Shown one piece after another: positions 1 through 9,019 of a DNA stretch of 64,000 bases. The stretch is from Cohnella pontilimi. Its GTDB lineage: Bacteria; Bacillota; Bacilli; Paenibacillales; Paenibacillaceae. Positions within the stretch are counted from its first letter, which is position 1. Each line of letters starts with the position of its first letter. The DNA lies in NCBI RefSeq assembly GCF_005049045.1, contig NZ_SUPK01000006.1:248001-312000 (forward strand), read 5' to 3'. The translations under genes were made by a program, and so were the position numbers. The notes below the pieces were generated by a model. The model did no database searches, was not told where the DNA came from, and saw nothing but the letters and a program-made list of their open reading frames with translations.

Positions 1-135
1 CGTAATCTCAATGATGGATGCTAAGGTAGATGTTGACGCTCGTCCTGTTCAGGTTTTTCTGTGATGCGTTCACTGACGGTCGAACCCTCTTGTCGGGCTC
101 TTTCCCTTCACGTGAAGATTATTCAATGTAGTTGG

Positions 136-206
136 AGCGGGTGAAGGGAATCGAACCCTCGCCTCAAGCTTGGGAAGCTGGCGTTCTACCATTGAACTAC
201 ACCCGC
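136..206 (-). tRNA. tRNA-Gly (anticodon CCC)
   Basis: Read on the minus strand it folds as a tRNA: 7-bp acceptor GCGGGTG/CACCCGC, 4-bp D stem GTTC/GAAC, anticodon loop TTCCCAA and T loop TTCGATT. The anticodon reads CCC (decodes GGG). The anticodon stem CCAGC/GCTTG carries one C-T mismatch at the second pair. No CCA is encoded. Confidence 0.9.
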
Positions 207-401
207 AAATAAGTGGAGCAAAAGTTATGATAGCACAGCCGGCAAGCCCAAATCAACACACCGCCTCCGTTCCTCACGCCCACTTCACAGTGACTCTAAC
301 TAAATTACCAATGGTCATCGGCATACAGGTCGGCATAAAAAGACGTGTTGTTGCGCTATAATAGTCCAAACTGTTTTCTTATCCGAAAGGAGCTCGAACG
401 G

Positions 402-554
402 ATGTCCGATCCTAACCGACAGCAGCAAAGCCGATCCCAACAGGCGGTACCGAAGGTAAAAATTGTGGCGGAGATGCCCCAGGACGACGAAGTGCAGAAG
501 AAACTGAAAGACTGGAAAGAAACCGACGGATATCCGGGATCCTGCGGAGTGTAG
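402..554 (+). CDS. Small hydrophilic hypothetical protein (50 aa)
   Basis: A short reading frame beginning at an ATG preceded by an AAAGGAG ribosome site about 10 nt upstream; a TATAAT hexamer at 357-362 lies just before it. The 50-residue product is polar, Gln/Ser-rich at the N-terminus, then has charged DDEVQKKLKDW and ends in GYPGSCGV. There is no signal peptide, membrane segment or recognisable domain. It sits 7 nt before a DUF2905-like gene, so the two may be co-transcribed. I do not recognise the family. The good ribosome site is the main support for it being real. Confidence 0.5.
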   Translation: MSDPNRQQQSRSQQAVPKVKIVAEMPQDDEVQKKLKDWKETDGYPGSCGV

Positions 555-561
555 AACAACG

Positions 562-783
562 GTGTCCTCTATGCCGAAGCTGTTTATCGCCGCTGGTATC
601 GTGCTGGTCGTGGTCGGGCTGTTGTGGATGGCGGGCGGCCGATGGTTTTCCTTGGGCCGCCTCCCCGGCGATATCGCCTACGAGTCCGACCGTGTGAAAT
701 TTTACTTCCCGATCGTGAGCTGTATACTGGTGAGTCTCCTTCTGGCGCTGATCTTCTACGTGGCCCGTTGGTTCATCCGATAG
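562..783 (+). CDS. DUF2905 family small membrane protein
   Basis: A 73-residue protein with two hydrophobic segments (about residues 7-25 and 47-70) joined by a GRLPGDI motif, the signature of DUF2905 proteins, which are short two-helix membrane proteins of unknown function. The listed start is a GTG; the ATG at 571 (MPKLF) would give a 70-residue protein, and no convincing ribosome site separates them. It follows the 50-aa frame after 7 nt. In many Bacillales this family sits near ruvAB; that context is absent here. Confidence 0.75.
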   Translation: MSSMPKLFIAAGIVLVVVGLLWMAGGRWFSLGRLPGDIAYESDRVKFYFPIVSCILVSLLLALIFYVARWFIR

Positions 784-856
784 CTCAACTTTTTGAAACT
801 CCCTGTTTTTCCCCCTTGAGACGATCGGCCAGCCTGTGCTAAAATAATCAAGCTGC

Positions 857-933
<77 letters not shown>

Positions 934-971
934 TTACAACTTTATCGATAACGACTGAACAATAAACAACA

Positions 972-1012
972 AACCCAGAAACCTTGATCATACAAGGGTT
1001 CTGGGTTTTTTC
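972..1012 (+). terminator. Rho-independent terminator after tRNA-Arg
   Basis: Long hairpin with arms AACCCAGAA..CCTTG and CAAGG..TTCTGGGTT, one mismatch, followed by a T run. It closes the tRNA-Arg transcript. The remaining 200 bases up to the next start at 1229 show no gene I can support. Confidence 0.85.
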
Positions 1013-1228
1013 ATGCCGTCCTGCTCAAGATCCATCGTGATTCCATGCGAATATAACACAGACACTGCGGGGGTAACAGTTAATGTATTTGCGAATCCGT
1101 CATCAATTGTCAAACGCCCGACACATCGCTCAGCACCGCACAAAATGCTGAAAACAGACCCCCGCCAGACTATTAGTGCCCGGGCGGATTGGGTAATAGG
1201 CTGTAGCTTAGCAGAAGGAGGCCGACCC

Positions 1229-2131
1229 ATGATCCGCGCGAAAGAGACGAAAACGTTCGCCAAATCTCTCATCACCCGTTTCCGTGACGACGACGTTCCT
1301 TCCTTAGGCGCGCAACTGACCTATTATCTGATCTTGTCGTTTTTCCCGTTCCTTATTTTTCTCGTCACCTTGCTCGGCTTTTTCTCGTTGTCCGGCGACA
1401 GCATCGTTCATCAATTCATCCGGCTGCTGCCGACCGACAGCGGACAAGCCGTGGAATCTGTTCTTCAGGAAGTCAATCAGCATCGCAGCGGAGCGCTTCT
1501 GTCGTTCGGGATGTTGGGCACGATATGGGCGGCTTCCAACGGCGTGAATGCGATCATTAAAGGATTGAACAAAGCGTACGATGAAGAAGAAACCCGCCCG
1601 TTTTGGAAAGTGAGGGCCATCTCTGTTGCTTCTACCCTTGTGCTCGCCGTCGTCATCTTGTCGGCGATGCTGCTGTTGATTTTCGGAAAAGTGATCGAAA
1701 AATATATCGCGCACTTTCTGTTCCTGTCCGACGCGTTCCATATGATTTGGAGCATTCTGCAGTTCGCGGTTCCGCTGGCGGCCATGTTCGGCGTATTCCT
1801 CCTGCTCTACCGGCTGACGCCGGACCGGAGGCTGAGCTGGCGCGAGGTGATTCCGGGATCCGTATTCGCCACGTTCGGCTGGATCGCCTCTTCTCTTCTG
1901 TTTTCTCTGTACGTGAACCACTTCGGAAATTACTCCAAAACGTACGGAAGTATCGGGGGCATCATCGTACTGCTCCTTTGGCTCTATTGGAGCTCGATTA
2001 TTATCGTGCTCGGCGGAGAAATCAACGCAACATTGGCGTTCGGCAAAGAAGGCAAGCAAAAACGACCGTTTAAAAATTACGGTCACGTGGTCCCCCTGTT
2101 CCGTCACCGGTCCCGCGTTTCCCGCAGCTAA
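1229..2131 (+). CDS. YihY/BrkB family membrane protein
   Basis: About 300 residues when started at the ATG at 1229, which has a GAAGGAGG ribosome site 8 nt upstream; the frame is open 216 nt further 5' but that extension is not hydrophobic and reaches into the terminator. The N-terminus has the family signature LGAQLTYYLILSFFPFLIFL, followed by about six membrane segments, DEEETRPFWK between segments, and a Gly-rich stretch YGSIGGIIVLLLWLYWSS. This matches YihY/UPF0761 proteins, once called BrkB or ribonuclease BN by mistake; their role is unknown. The C-terminal tail is basic. Confidence 0.88.
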   Translation: MIRAKETKTFAKSLITRFRDDDVPSLGAQLTYYLILSFFPFLIFLVTLLGFFSLSGDSIVHQFIRLLPTDSGQAVESVLQEVNQHRSGALLSFGMLGTIWAASNGVNAIIKGLNKAYDEEETRPFWKVRAISVASTLVLAVVILSAMLLLIFGKVIEKYIAHFLFLSDAFHMIWSILQFAVPLAAMFGVFLLLYRLTPDRRLSWREVIPGSVFATFGWIASSLLFSLYVNHFGNYSKTYGSIGGIIVLLLWLYWSSIIIVLGGEINATLAFGKEGKQKRPFKNYGHVVPLFRHRSRVSRS

Positions 2132-2189
2132 ACGGATCATTTGTGGTATGCTAAGATTGTCTGCAATTCCGTTGTTGGAGGCGAATGGA

Positions 2190-2615
2190 GTGACCTGGCT
2201 GATTTACGCGCTGCTTTCTGCGGCGACTGCGGCATTGGTGTCGATTTTCGGCAAAATCGGTTTGAAGGATCTTGACGCCAATTCGGCAACCGCCATCCGC
2301 TCCGTCATCATGGCGTTATTCTTGCTTGGTGTGGTGGTCGTACAGGGCAAAATGACCCAAGTGGGGGAAATTCTCACTCAACGGAGGGCTCTCACGTTTA
2401 TCGTGCTGAGCGGAGTGGCCGGCGCCATGTCCTGGCTGTTTTATTTTCTCGCCTTGAAGGTCGGCAAAGTGTCCCAGGTTGGTCCCATCGACAAATTCAG
2501 TGTGGTGATCGCCGTCATTCTCGCCTTTCTGTTCCTTGGAGAGAAAATTTCCTTCACCGGTGTCATCGGCGTCATTCTGATCGCAGCCGGAGCCGTACTC
2601 GTGGCTATCAAATGA
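2190..2615 (+). CDS. EamA-type single-domain transporter-like protein
   Basis: A GTG start at 2190 is chosen because GGAGG lies 8 nt upstream; the longer frame from 2148 has no ribosome site. The product has about 141 residues and five hydrophobic segments, with FGKIGLKDLDANSATAIR after the first and FLGEKIS before the last. This is one EamA (DMT superfamily) repeat rather than the usual two, matching the small EamA proteins common in Firmicutes. A half-length protein presumably works as a dimer. The substrate is unknown. It ends just before a bidirectional terminator. Confidence 0.82.
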   Translation: MTWLIYALLSAATAALVSIFGKIGLKDLDANSATAIRSVIMALFLLGVVVVQGKMTQVGEILTQRRALTFIVLSGVAGAMSWLFYFLALKVGKVSQVGPIDKFSVVIAVILAFLFLGEKISFTGVIGVILIAAGAVLVAIK

Positions 2616-2621
2616 AAAGAC

Positions 2622-2669
2622 AAAAACGCCTTCATGAGAACCGATCACCGGTTGCCATGGAGGCGTTTT
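2622..2669. terminator. Bidirectional terminator
   Basis: Hairpin AAAACGCCTTCATG / CATGGAGGCGTTTT with one mismatch, A-rich on the left and T-rich on the right. It lies between the plus-strand EamA gene and the convergent minus-strand pair and can serve both. Confidence 0.8.
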
Positions 2670-2674
2670 GTTCA

Positions 2675-3040
2675 TCACTTGCCGACACTTGAGATATGCT
2701 TGTCGAGCTGCTCGAGAACCCCGTCTCTTGACAAGACAGCTGCCGCGAAAGCATCACGCTCGCTTTCGGCTTGTTCACCTGGCCCCGCAAACAGCGATGC
2801 GGTTACATCTTGGAACGCGTCGTGCATATTGTTGTCGAACCAATCGACGTGTGTGTCCGCATCGTTTACGGCCACCCTCACCATTTCATACCCTTGCGGC
2901 GCTTTGCGAAAGTAGGCCGCCAGCTCCGGATCATGCGGCTGCCCGGTGTGCACTTCGACCTCGGCCAACGTCTCCCCACCGGCATACAGGAGCCTTCGAA
3001 ATGCGGCATGTCGAACGATCAGCATGGTTTCTGCAGGCAC
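2675..3040 (-). CDS. Hypothetical protein, possible C-terminal half of a split gene
   Basis: A 121-residue frame with no recognised domain; a notable stretch is VRVAVNDADTHVDWFDNNMHDAFQDV. Its first ATG lies inside the end of the 3019-3366 frame and has no good ribosome site; a GTG 12 nt further upstream is equally poor. The upstream frame stays open through the overlap, so either this is the second half of one roughly 230-residue protein broken by a single frameshift, or a translationally coupled partner. I cannot decide between these from the sequence. No function is proposed. Confidence 0.6.
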   Translation of the reverse strand: MPAETMLIVRHAAFRRLLYAGGETLAEVEVHTGQPHDPELAAYFRKAPQGYEMVRVAVNDADTHVDWFDNNMHDAFQDVTASLFAGPGEQAESERDAFAAAVLSRDGVLEQLDKHISSVGK

Positions 3041-3366
3041 TCGCGCTCTGGAGTGGTCTTCAGAATCCCGATCGATTCGATGTGCCGTTTCGTCTCTTCC
3101 GTACCGGTCTCATACAGCAATTGATAAATACTGTGGAGCTGATGATCGTACTCCGCGTTACGTTCCTGTTCGCTTGCCGTCACCGGCGGGACCGGGAAAC
3201 GAAAAGCCGCCGCCTCGTCGGCGCTCGACAACTCTTCGAACATTTCCTGAAGCTTGTTCAATTCCTCTTCGTTGGCCTGAATCTCGAATTCGAAAGCGGC
3301 TGCCTCCCGGTCTTCCAAAATCGATCCCGCACCAACCGCCACATAATACGTTTTTCGTTCGTCCAC
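3019..3366 (-). CDS. Hypothetical protein, possible N-terminal half of a split gene
   Basis: A 115-residue frame starting MDERKTYYVAVGAGSILED, with an acidic helical stretch EEELNKLQEMFEELSSADE and a later helix DHQLHSIYQLLYETGTEETKRHIE. It has no signal or membrane segment and I do not recognise the family. Its last residues (ERECLQKPC) read through the start of the 2675-3040 frame in a different frame. That suggests a frameshift near 3040-3055 or a real overlap. It is divergent from asnB. Confidence 0.6.
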   Translation of the reverse strand: MDERKTYYVAVGAGSILEDREAAAFEFEIQANEEELNKLQEMFEELSSADEAAAFRFPVPPVTASEQERNAEYDHQLHSIYQLLYETGTEETKRHIESIGILKTTPERECLQKPC

Positions 3367-3501
3367 GGCTTCTGATCGACTCCCTTCGGACGCGTTTTCT
3401 TCCGTATTTTCTCCCTACGGACAGACATGTTATGCCTTTTTTCGCATATCCATCTGATGATCGGTTGATCGGTCCAAAAGCGGGAGGAGGATGAGCGACC
3501 C

Positions 3502-5358
3502 ATGTGCGGCATTACCGGATGGATCGACTGGAATGAAGATTTGACAAAACACGCGGATACGATGTTGAAAATGACGGAGACGCTCGAGCTTCGGGGACCC
3601 GATGCGTCCGGCACCTGGCTTTCCCGCCATTGCGCCTTCGGGCACCGGAGGCTTTCCGTCATCGATCCCGCGAACGGGGCGCAGCCGATGATCCGGCCTC
3701 TCCGTTCTTCCGAAGATCAGGATGGCGTGGTGGTGTACAACGGCGAATTATATAACGCGCTTGAACTCCGCAAGGAGCTCGAAGAGCGCGGATACCGCTT
3801 CCGCACAACCTGCGACACGGAAGTGCTGCTGCTCGCTTATATCGAGTGGGGTCCGGAATGTGTGGAAAAATTTAACGGAATTTTTGCGTTTGCGATTTGG
3901 CGAACGGATGAGGAGAAGCTGTTCATGGCCCGCGACCGGCTTGGCGTCAAGCCGCTTTTTTATCGACTGGAGGAAGGACGTCTGCTCTTCGGCTCCGAAC
4001 CGAAGGCGATCCTCGCGCACCCCGGCGTTCCTGCGGAGGTCGACGCGGAAGGGCTTGCGGAATTGTTCGTCATCGGACCGGCCAGAACACCGGGCCACGG
4101 CGTATGGCGGGGTTTTCGGGAGCTGTTGCCGGGCCATTGCCTGACGTATACGCGGGACGGAACCCAAACGCATGCTTACTGGAAGCTGGAAAGCCGTCCT
4201 CATGAAGACGATGTGGAAGCGACCGCTCGGAAAATCGGTGAACTGCTGACCGATACGTTGGAACGCCAGCTCGTATCCGACGTTCCCGTGTGCACGCTGC
4301 TGTCCGGGGGCTTGGATTCCAGCGCCTTGACCGCGCTCGCGGTCCGGTACTATGACCGGAACGGTCAGGGGCAGATTCATACGTTTTCGGTGGATTACGT
4401 AGACAACGACAAAAACTTTCTGGCGCACGATTTTCAGCCGAATTCCGATGCGCCTTGGATCGAACGAATGAGCCGACATCTGGATACCGCCCATCATCCC
4501 GTCCAATTCGACACGCCTGAGCTGGTCGACGCGCTCGAAACGGCGGTGCTGGCGAAGGATATGCCGGGAATGGCGGACATCGACGCCTCGCTGTATTTGT
4601 TCTGCCGGGAAATCAAAAAGGGAGCCACCGTGGCCATCTCGGGCGAGGCCGCTGACGAAATCTTCGGCGGTTATCCGTGGTTTCACCGGGAAGACGCGCT
4701 CAAAGCCGAGACTTTCCCCTGGTCGCTGTCGGCCGGACTGCGGGCCGGGCTGCTGTCCCCGGAACTGCGCGAAATGCTGCGCCCCGAGCAATATTTGTCG
4801 GACCGCTACGCCGAAGCCGTCGCCGAGGCTCCGCGTTTGACCGGCGAAGATCAGACGAGAACTTTAATGCGCCGGATGTCTTACCTCAACATCACCCGCT
4901 TCATGCCGACTCTCCTCGACCGCAAAGACAGAATGAGCATGGCGGTCGGCCTTGAAGTCCGCGTTCCCTATTGCGATCACCGTCTGGTCGACTATGTGTG
5001 GAACATCCCTTGGGAAATCAAAACCGCGGGCAGCCGGGAAAAAGGCATTTTACGGCAAGCGTTGGAGGGCGTTCTGCCCCATGATGTGCTGTATCGAAAA
5101 AAGAGCCCCTACCCGAAAACCCATAACCCCAACTACTTATCCGCCGTCCGCGCCCGACTGCTCGAAAGGCTGGATGATCCGTCCTCGCCGCTGCTGCCGC
5201 TGATCGACGCAATCAGCATCCGCGAGCTCGCCGCGGCGACGGACGCTCATTCTCATCTTCCCTGGTTCGGGCAGCTGATGTCCGGACCGCAATTGTTCGC
5301 CTACTTGCTGCAAATGGATTTTTGGCTTCGTCATTACAAGGTCCGGATTGTCAGTTGA
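3502..5358 (+). CDS. asnB: Asparagine synthase (glutamine-hydrolysing)
   Basis: A 618-residue class II glutamine amidotransferase that makes asparagine from aspartate, ATP and glutamine. Cys2 after the start Met (MCGITGW) is the N-terminal nucleophile; the glutaminase domain runs to about residue 210. The synthetase domain carries the pyrophosphate loop SGGLDSS at 268-274 and the later SGEAADEIFGGYPW. GGAGGA lies about 10 nt upstream of the ATG. It is monocistronic, with a terminator shared with the convergent rdgB. Length fits the AsnB/YisO group. Another amidotransferase-type substrate is possible but less likely. Confidence 0.92.
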   Translation: MCGITGWIDWNEDLTKHADTMLKMTETLELRGPDASGTWLSRHCAFGHRRLSVIDPANGAQPMIRPLRSSEDQDGVVVYNGELYNALELRKELEERGYRFRTTCDTEVLLLAYIEWGPECVEKFNGIFAFAIWRTDEEKLFMARDRLGVKPLFYRLEEGRLLFGSEPKAILAHPGVPAEVDAEGLAELFVIGPARTPGHGVWRGFRELLPGHCLTYTRDGTQTHAYWKLESRPHEDDVEATARKIGELLTDTLERQLVSDVPVCTLLSGGLDSSALTALAVRYYDRNGQGQIHTFSVDYVDNDKNFLAHDFQPNSDAPWIERMSRHLDTAHHPVQFDTPELVDALETAVLAKDMPGMADIDASLYLFCREIKKGATVAISGEAADEIFGGYPWFHREDALKAETFPWSLSAGLRAGLLSPELREMLRPEQYLSDRYAEAVAEAPRLTGEDQTRTLMRRMSYLNITRFMPTLLDRKDRMSMAVGLEVRVPYCDHRLVDYVWNIPWEIKTAGSREKGILRQALEGVLPHDVLYRKKSPYPKTHNPNYLSAVRARLLERLDDPSSPLLPLIDAISIRELAAATDAHSHLPWFGQLMSGPQLFAYLLQMDFWLRHYKVRIVS

Positions 5359-5375
5359 AACCACAAGCCGTAAAA

Positions 5376-5420
5376 GCAAGAACCTCCGGCTGCCCTATGC
5401 AGGGGCCGGAGGTTTCGTTT
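5376..5420. terminator. Bidirectional terminator between asnB and rdgB
   Basis: Hairpin AACCTCCGGC / GCCGGAGGTT around a short loop, with A-rich left and T-rich right flanks. It can end asnB on the plus strand and the gerM-rph-rdgB transcript on the minus strand. Confidence 0.85.
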
Positions 5421-5428
5421 GCTCACGG

Positions 5429-6067
5429 CTATCGCCGTGCGGACAGCAAATTCAAAAGCTTTTGCAAGGCGCGTCCTCGATGACTGATCGCGTTTTTCTC
5501 TTCCACTGTCAGTTCCGCCATGCTTTTCCCGAATTCGGGAAGCCAGAACAAGGGGTCGTAGCCGAAGCCGCCGTTTCCACGAGCTTCCGGCAATATAAAC
5601 CCTTCCACCGTTCCTTCCGCCTCCATATGGCGGCCGTCATCGGGCCGATATAACACCAGTGAACTGACGAATCTGGCGGAGCTGAGATACCCGCCTCCCA
5701 CGTCTTTCAAGGTGCCTTCGTCGCGGCGTTTCAACAGCTCGCGAAGCAGCTTGGCGTTATTGTCCGCATCCGTCGCTCCCTCGCCGGCATAGCGGGCGGA
5801 GTATACACCCGGCTCGCCGCCCAGCGCATCGACGCACAAGCCGGAGTCGTCGGCCAGCACCGGAAGCCTGAGCGCTTCCGCCGCTTCCTTCGCCTTGATC
5901 ATCGCATTCTCGGCGAACGTACTCCCGGTCTCCTCAATGGGCGGGACGCCATCCGTATCGTTCAGATCGCGCACCGTCACGCCGAGCAAAGCGAAAGCTT
6001 CCCGAAATTCTTTCGTTTTGCCGCGGTTTCGGGTGGCGACGACCAGCGTGCTGCCGGCCCCGATCAT
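5429..6067 (-). CDS. rdgB: XTP/dITP pyrophosphatase (RdgB/HAM1)
   Basis: Hydrolyses non-canonical purine nucleoside triphosphates such as XTP and dITP to monophosphates, keeping them out of DNA. The N-terminal substrate loop [16 protein letters not shown], the metal motif [12 protein letters not shown] and GFGYDPLFW are all present. I start it at the ATG at 6067, which overlaps the rph stop as ATGA, giving about 212 residues; an upstream extension lies entirely inside rph. It is the last gene of gerM-rph-rdgB, the order known from Bacillus subtilis (gerM-rph-ysnA). Confidence 0.93.
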   Translation of the reverse strand: MIGAGSTLVVATRNRGKTKEFREAFALLGVTVRDLNDTDGVPPIEETGSTFAENAMIKAKEAAEALRLPVLADDSGLCVDALGGEPGVYSARYAGEGATDADNNAKLLRELLKRRDEGTLKDVGGGYLSSARFVSSLVLYRPDDGRHMEAEGTVEGFILPEARGNGGFGYDPLFWLPEFGKSMAELTVEEKNAISHRGRALQKLLNLLSARR

Positions 6068-6810
6068 GCCAAGCCTCCGCCGATCGCGGAACCGGCTTCG
6101 CCCAGGGTGTTTTTCTGCCAATCGACCAAGCGCCGTATTCCAGTCTCCGCCAGCGCCAGCATGCTTTCCAGTTCCGAGCGTGTGAATGGAGAATCCTCGC
6201 CGGTCCCCTGCAATTCCACGAAGGAGCCGGCGCCCGTCATCACGACGTTCATATCCACTTTCGCCTTCGAGTCCTCTTCGTAGTTCAGGTCGATGACCGC
6301 CTGTTCCTCCACGACCCCTACACTGACGGAGGCCAAATAGTCCGTGATCGGATAGCGGGCAAAAGTTACGGTGCCCGACAATTTGTGGATCGCCAGCGCC
6401 AATGCGAGGAATCCGCCCGTGACGGATGTCGTGCGCGTGCCGCCGTCAGCCTGCAGTACATCGCAGTCGATGGTGAGGGTTCGTTCTCCCAACGCTTCCA
6501 GATCGATGACCGACCGGAGAGCCCGGCCGATCAAACGCTGGATTTCCATCGTGCGGCCGGCCGGTTTACCCTTGATCGATTCCCGTTGATTCCTTGATTG
6601 CGTCGCTCTTGGCAGCATCGCGTACTCCGCGGTCACCCAGCCTTTCCCTTGCCCCTTCAAAAAAGGAGGCACCCGTTCCTCGACCGAAGCGGTGCATAGC
6701 ACCTTCGTGTCGCCCGCTTCGATCAGAACGGAGCCTTCTGCGTATTTATTGGGATGAAGCGTCACTTTGAACGGACGCAATTCGTCTTGCCGTCTTCCGT
6801 CGAACCTCAT
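6064..6810 (-). CDS. rph: Ribonuclease PH
   Basis: A phosphate-dependent 3'-5' exoribonuclease that trims tRNA 3' ends. The start [13 protein letters not shown] follows a TAGGAGGATT ribosome site, so I use the ATG at 6810 (248 residues). Family motifs are [16 protein letters not shown], the phosphate-binding [26 protein letters not shown] stretch (given here by position, residues about 78-103) and [13 protein letters not shown]. The stop overlaps the rdgB start by ATGA, indicating coupled translation. Length and motifs are normal for the family. Confidence 0.95.
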   Translation of the reverse strand: MRFDGRRQDELRPFKVTLHPNKYAEGSVLIEAGDTKVLCTASVEERVPPFLKGQGKGWVTAEYAMLPRATQSRNQRESIKGKPAGRTMEIQRLIGRALRSVIDLEALGERTLTIDCDVLQADGGTRTTSVTGGFLALALAIHKLSGTVTFARYPITDYLASVSVGVVEEQAVIDLNYEEDSKAKVDMNVVMTGAGSFVELQGTGEDSPFTRSELESMLALAETGIRRLVDWQKNTLGEAGSAIGGGLA

Positions 6811-6977
6811 TCGTAATCCTCCTACCATTCGCTTGCCGGATAAGAAATCTCCCCCATTTTACCAAAGTCCGTTTGGAAAAGCATCCGAGGAATGGCGCTG
6901 CCGTATGTTCCGGCACTGGCCGGGCATTCTATACGGAAACTATTGGCAAGCGAAAGCGGGAAAGCAACCGAAGAGGC

Positions 6978-8147
6978 TCAGCGTTTGAGCACGTTGACGG
7001 TGACCGGCCGAGTGACCGGCTGGGCATAGGAACGACGTTCCGTATCGACGAACGAATCGCTTCCGTTCATCGCCAATTTGACTTGCGGGGCACCGGTCAT
7101 TTCCGTGACGGTGAGCACAAGCGCTTCCGTCATCTCGGAAGGTACGGCGGTGTCCAGCGACCATCCCTCTTCCCGAAGCGCGACGTTCACGGTGTCGTCT
7201 TTTTGCGAGTGCTTTTCCACCGTTATGCCGGGCGGCAAAACGGCGTGAAGTCCCTGATTGTCTTGCGGCCCTTTGATCAGTTCGCCCAACGCGGCACCTA
7301 TACGGTCGGATGTGCGATCGACCAGCCGGGTCACCGGGACAAAATAACCGTCTCCATTATCCGTACTGGCGGCGAAATATAACGTGACGGGCATGGAGCG
7401 CATAAGATGTACTCCTTGGGCGGCCTCCAAATTGATGCCGAAGCCTCGGGTCAGCACTTCATCCACCGGCAGCCCGGAGGCGGGGAGTGCACGAATCGGC
7501 TTGCCTGCCACGGAAAGCCGCACTTTGTCCATGCCCGGAAGCTCCGTCATTGTCCATACGAGCGCCTCGATCATTTTTCTTTCCTGGGTAGCGTTCATAC
7601 CTGCGAGCGGGGCGGCAAAATCGATCGACACGGTGCTTTTCTTGGCGTCCAACTTGACCGAATCGGCCTTCATGCCTTGCGGAATGACCGCCGTAAAGCC
7701 CGCCGGCAGCTGCTCGGTCCGGCTGGCATCCTGCGTCAGCCAGGTTAAAGCGGTTTTGGCCAGCGTTTCCGCCGATGAGTCGTCGGAGGAATCGCCGGAA
7801 GTCAGATTCAGCGTCATCGGTGCCAAATAACCGTTGCGATCCCGCAAGTACACGGTTACGCCTTCTTCCGGATGAGACGGAGCGGGTGAAGCGGCGGCGT
7901 CAACCGCGTTCGCATTCGTATCCCCCTTCGATTCGGAATCGGTATTCATGCCTGCAACGGTTTCGGTATCCGTTACGCCTCCCGAATCCTGGAGCATTGA
8001 TTGCTCCTGTTGAGCGGGCGGTGCGTCGATCGGAGCCGTTTGGGGATCTTGTCCGCCCACAGCGCCGCATGCCGAGAGCAACGGCAGCAGGAGCACGAGA
8101 GCCGGCAGTAAGCGCGTTTTCCTTCGTCTGCCCGGTAATCGAATCAT
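6978..8147 (-). CDS. gerM: GerM-like sporulation/germination lipoprotein
   Basis: A 389-residue lipoprotein: basic N-terminus, hydrophobic segment and lipobox LLSAC (Cys27), a low-complexity Ser/Thr/Ala linker, then two GerMN domains (roughly residues 90-220 and 240-385), each with a V.LYF/RD.....PVTR-like start. GerM of B. subtilis is needed for normal sporulation and germination and is made in the mother cell. The upstream TCATATT-N15-TATACATA matches a sigma-E promoter, consistent with that. It heads a gerM-rph-rdgB cluster; the 167 nt to rph contain no other gene. Confidence 0.9.
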   Translation of the reverse strand: MIRLPGRRRKTRLLPALVLLLPLLSACGAVGGQDPQTAPIDAPPAQQEQSMLQDSGGVTDTETVAGMNTDSESKGDTNANAVDAAASPAPSHPEEGVTVYLRDRNGYLAPMTLNLTSGDSSDDSSAETLAKTALTWLTQDASRTEQLPAGFTAVIPQGMKADSVKLDAKKSTVSIDFAAPLAGMNATQERKMIEALVWTMTELPGMDKVRLSVAGKPIRALPASGLPVDEVLTRGFGINLEAAQGVHLMRSMPVTLYFAASTDNGDGYFVPVTRLVDRTSDRIGAALGELIKGPQDNQGLHAVLPPGITVEKHSQKDDTVNVALREEGWSLDTAVPSEMTEALVLTVTEMTGAPQVKLAMNGSDSFVDTERRSYAQPVTRPVTVNVLKR

Positions 8148-8226
8148 TTTACGTATCCTCCTCCGGGTCGGGCTTCACCGGCCGGCTTTCCCGGCCGCCG
8201 TTCCGCCGCCACCCTTTTTGTAGTAC

Positions 8227-8256
8227 TATGTATACGAGCCCCCGGGACAAATATGA
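8227..8256 (-). promoter_or_regulatory. Candidate sigma-E promoter of gerM
   Basis: On the minus strand TCATATT (8250-8256), a 15-nt spacer, and TATACATA (8227-8234), close to the sigma-E consensus KMATATT/CATACAAT. It lies about 80 nt before the gerM start. Basis: motif match plus the known sigma-E control of gerM in B. subtilis. Confidence 0.5.
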
Positions 8257-8332
8257 GTGATTGTCCGCCGCCAAACTTCACCGGAGGGTCCGCGATCGGC
8301 GGCCTAAAGCTTCTGAAAGAGGTGTGTAGGTT

Positions 8333-8881
8333 TTGTCCAAGCCGAACTTGTATCGTCTCAACAGCAAGGAAGTCGCCCGTGCCACCGAAGAGTGGTTGAC
8401 CAAGCGGGGCGTGTCCAAAGAACAGATCGGTCAATTGGTGATGCTCCTCCAAAAAGAGTATTTTCCCGAATTGTCGCTTGACGAATGTGTCGCCAACGTC
8501 GAAGCCGTTCTATCCAAGCGGGAAGTACAGAACGCCGTCCTGACCGGCATTCAGCTGGATATGCTGGCGGAGGAAGGGAAGCTGCTGCCTCCGCTTCAAG
8601 ACATGATCAAATACGATGAAGGATTGTACGGCTGCGACGAGGTGCTGGCGCTCAGCATCGTGAACGTCTACGGCAGCATCGGATTTACGAATTTCGGTTA
8701 CATCGACAAATTCAAACCCGGCGTACTGAAAAAATTGAACGACAAAAACGACGGCAATATCCACACCTTCCTCGACGACATCGTAGGCGCCATCGCCGCT
8801 TCGGCGTCGAGCCGGATCGCCCACCGCAAACAAGCGGAACGCGAAGCCATGATCGAGGCGCTCGGAGACGAGGCGAAATAA
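8333..8881 (+). CDS. Phosphatidylglycerophosphatase A-like protein (YutG)
   Basis: A 182-residue protein resembling B. subtilis YutG, of the PgpA family, which dephosphorylates phosphatidylglycerophosphate to phosphatidylglycerol. It starts with TTG after a GAAAGAGGTG ribosome site. The matching stretches are EWLTKRGVS, KREVQNAVLTGIQLDMLAE, YGCDEVLALSIVNVYGSIG and HTFLDDIVGAIAA. There are no long membrane helices, unlike E. coli PgpA, as is usual for the Gram-positive form. It is divergent from gerM and followed by a strong terminator. Confidence 0.88.
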   Translation: MSKPNLYRLNSKEVARATEEWLTKRGVSKEQIGQLVMLLQKEYFPELSLDECVANVEAVLSKREVQNAVLTGIQLDMLAEEGKLLPPLQDMIKYDEGLYGCDEVLALSIVNVYGSIGFTNFGYIDKFKPGVLKKLNDKNDGNIHTFLDDIVGAIAASASSRIAHRKQAEREAMIEALGDEAK

Positions 8882-8888
8882 GGAAACG

Positions 8889-8926
8889 AAACAAGCTGTG
8901 CCCTAAGAAGGGCACAGCTTGTTTTC
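8889..8926 (+). terminator. Terminator after the PgpA-like gene
   Basis: Perfect stem ACAAGCTGTGCCC / GGGCACAGCTTGT with loop TAAGAA and a following TTTT. Confidence 0.9.
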
Positions 8927-8937
8927 AGATTGTCGAG

Positions 8938-8977
8938 AAACCCGGGCATTTTTCAAATGCCTCGGGTTTTTCTTTTT
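8938..8977. terminator. Second hairpin with T run
   Basis: AAACCCGGGCATTT and AAATGCCTCGGGTTT pair with one mismatch, followed by TTCTTTTT on the plus strand. It stands directly behind the previous terminator. Either a tandem terminator or the end of a lost minus-strand gene. Confidence 0.6.
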
Positions 8978-9019
8978 GTGGATAGGGAAATGAAGAGGTA
9001 AGCAGCCGTAAAGGGGTGC

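Noticed and set aside
88-126. Second tRNA fragment near the left edge
   Set aside because: GGTCGAACCC resembles a T loop, but no acceptor or anticodon arm can be drawn around it.
1013-1228. N-terminal extension of the BrkB-family protein
   Set aside because: It begins within the tRNA terminator, lacks a ribosome site and is not similar to the family; the ATG at 1229 is well supported.
3748-4791. Minus-strand frame of 347 codons within asnB
   Set aside because: Antisense shadow of asnB; Arg/Gln-rich with no domain.
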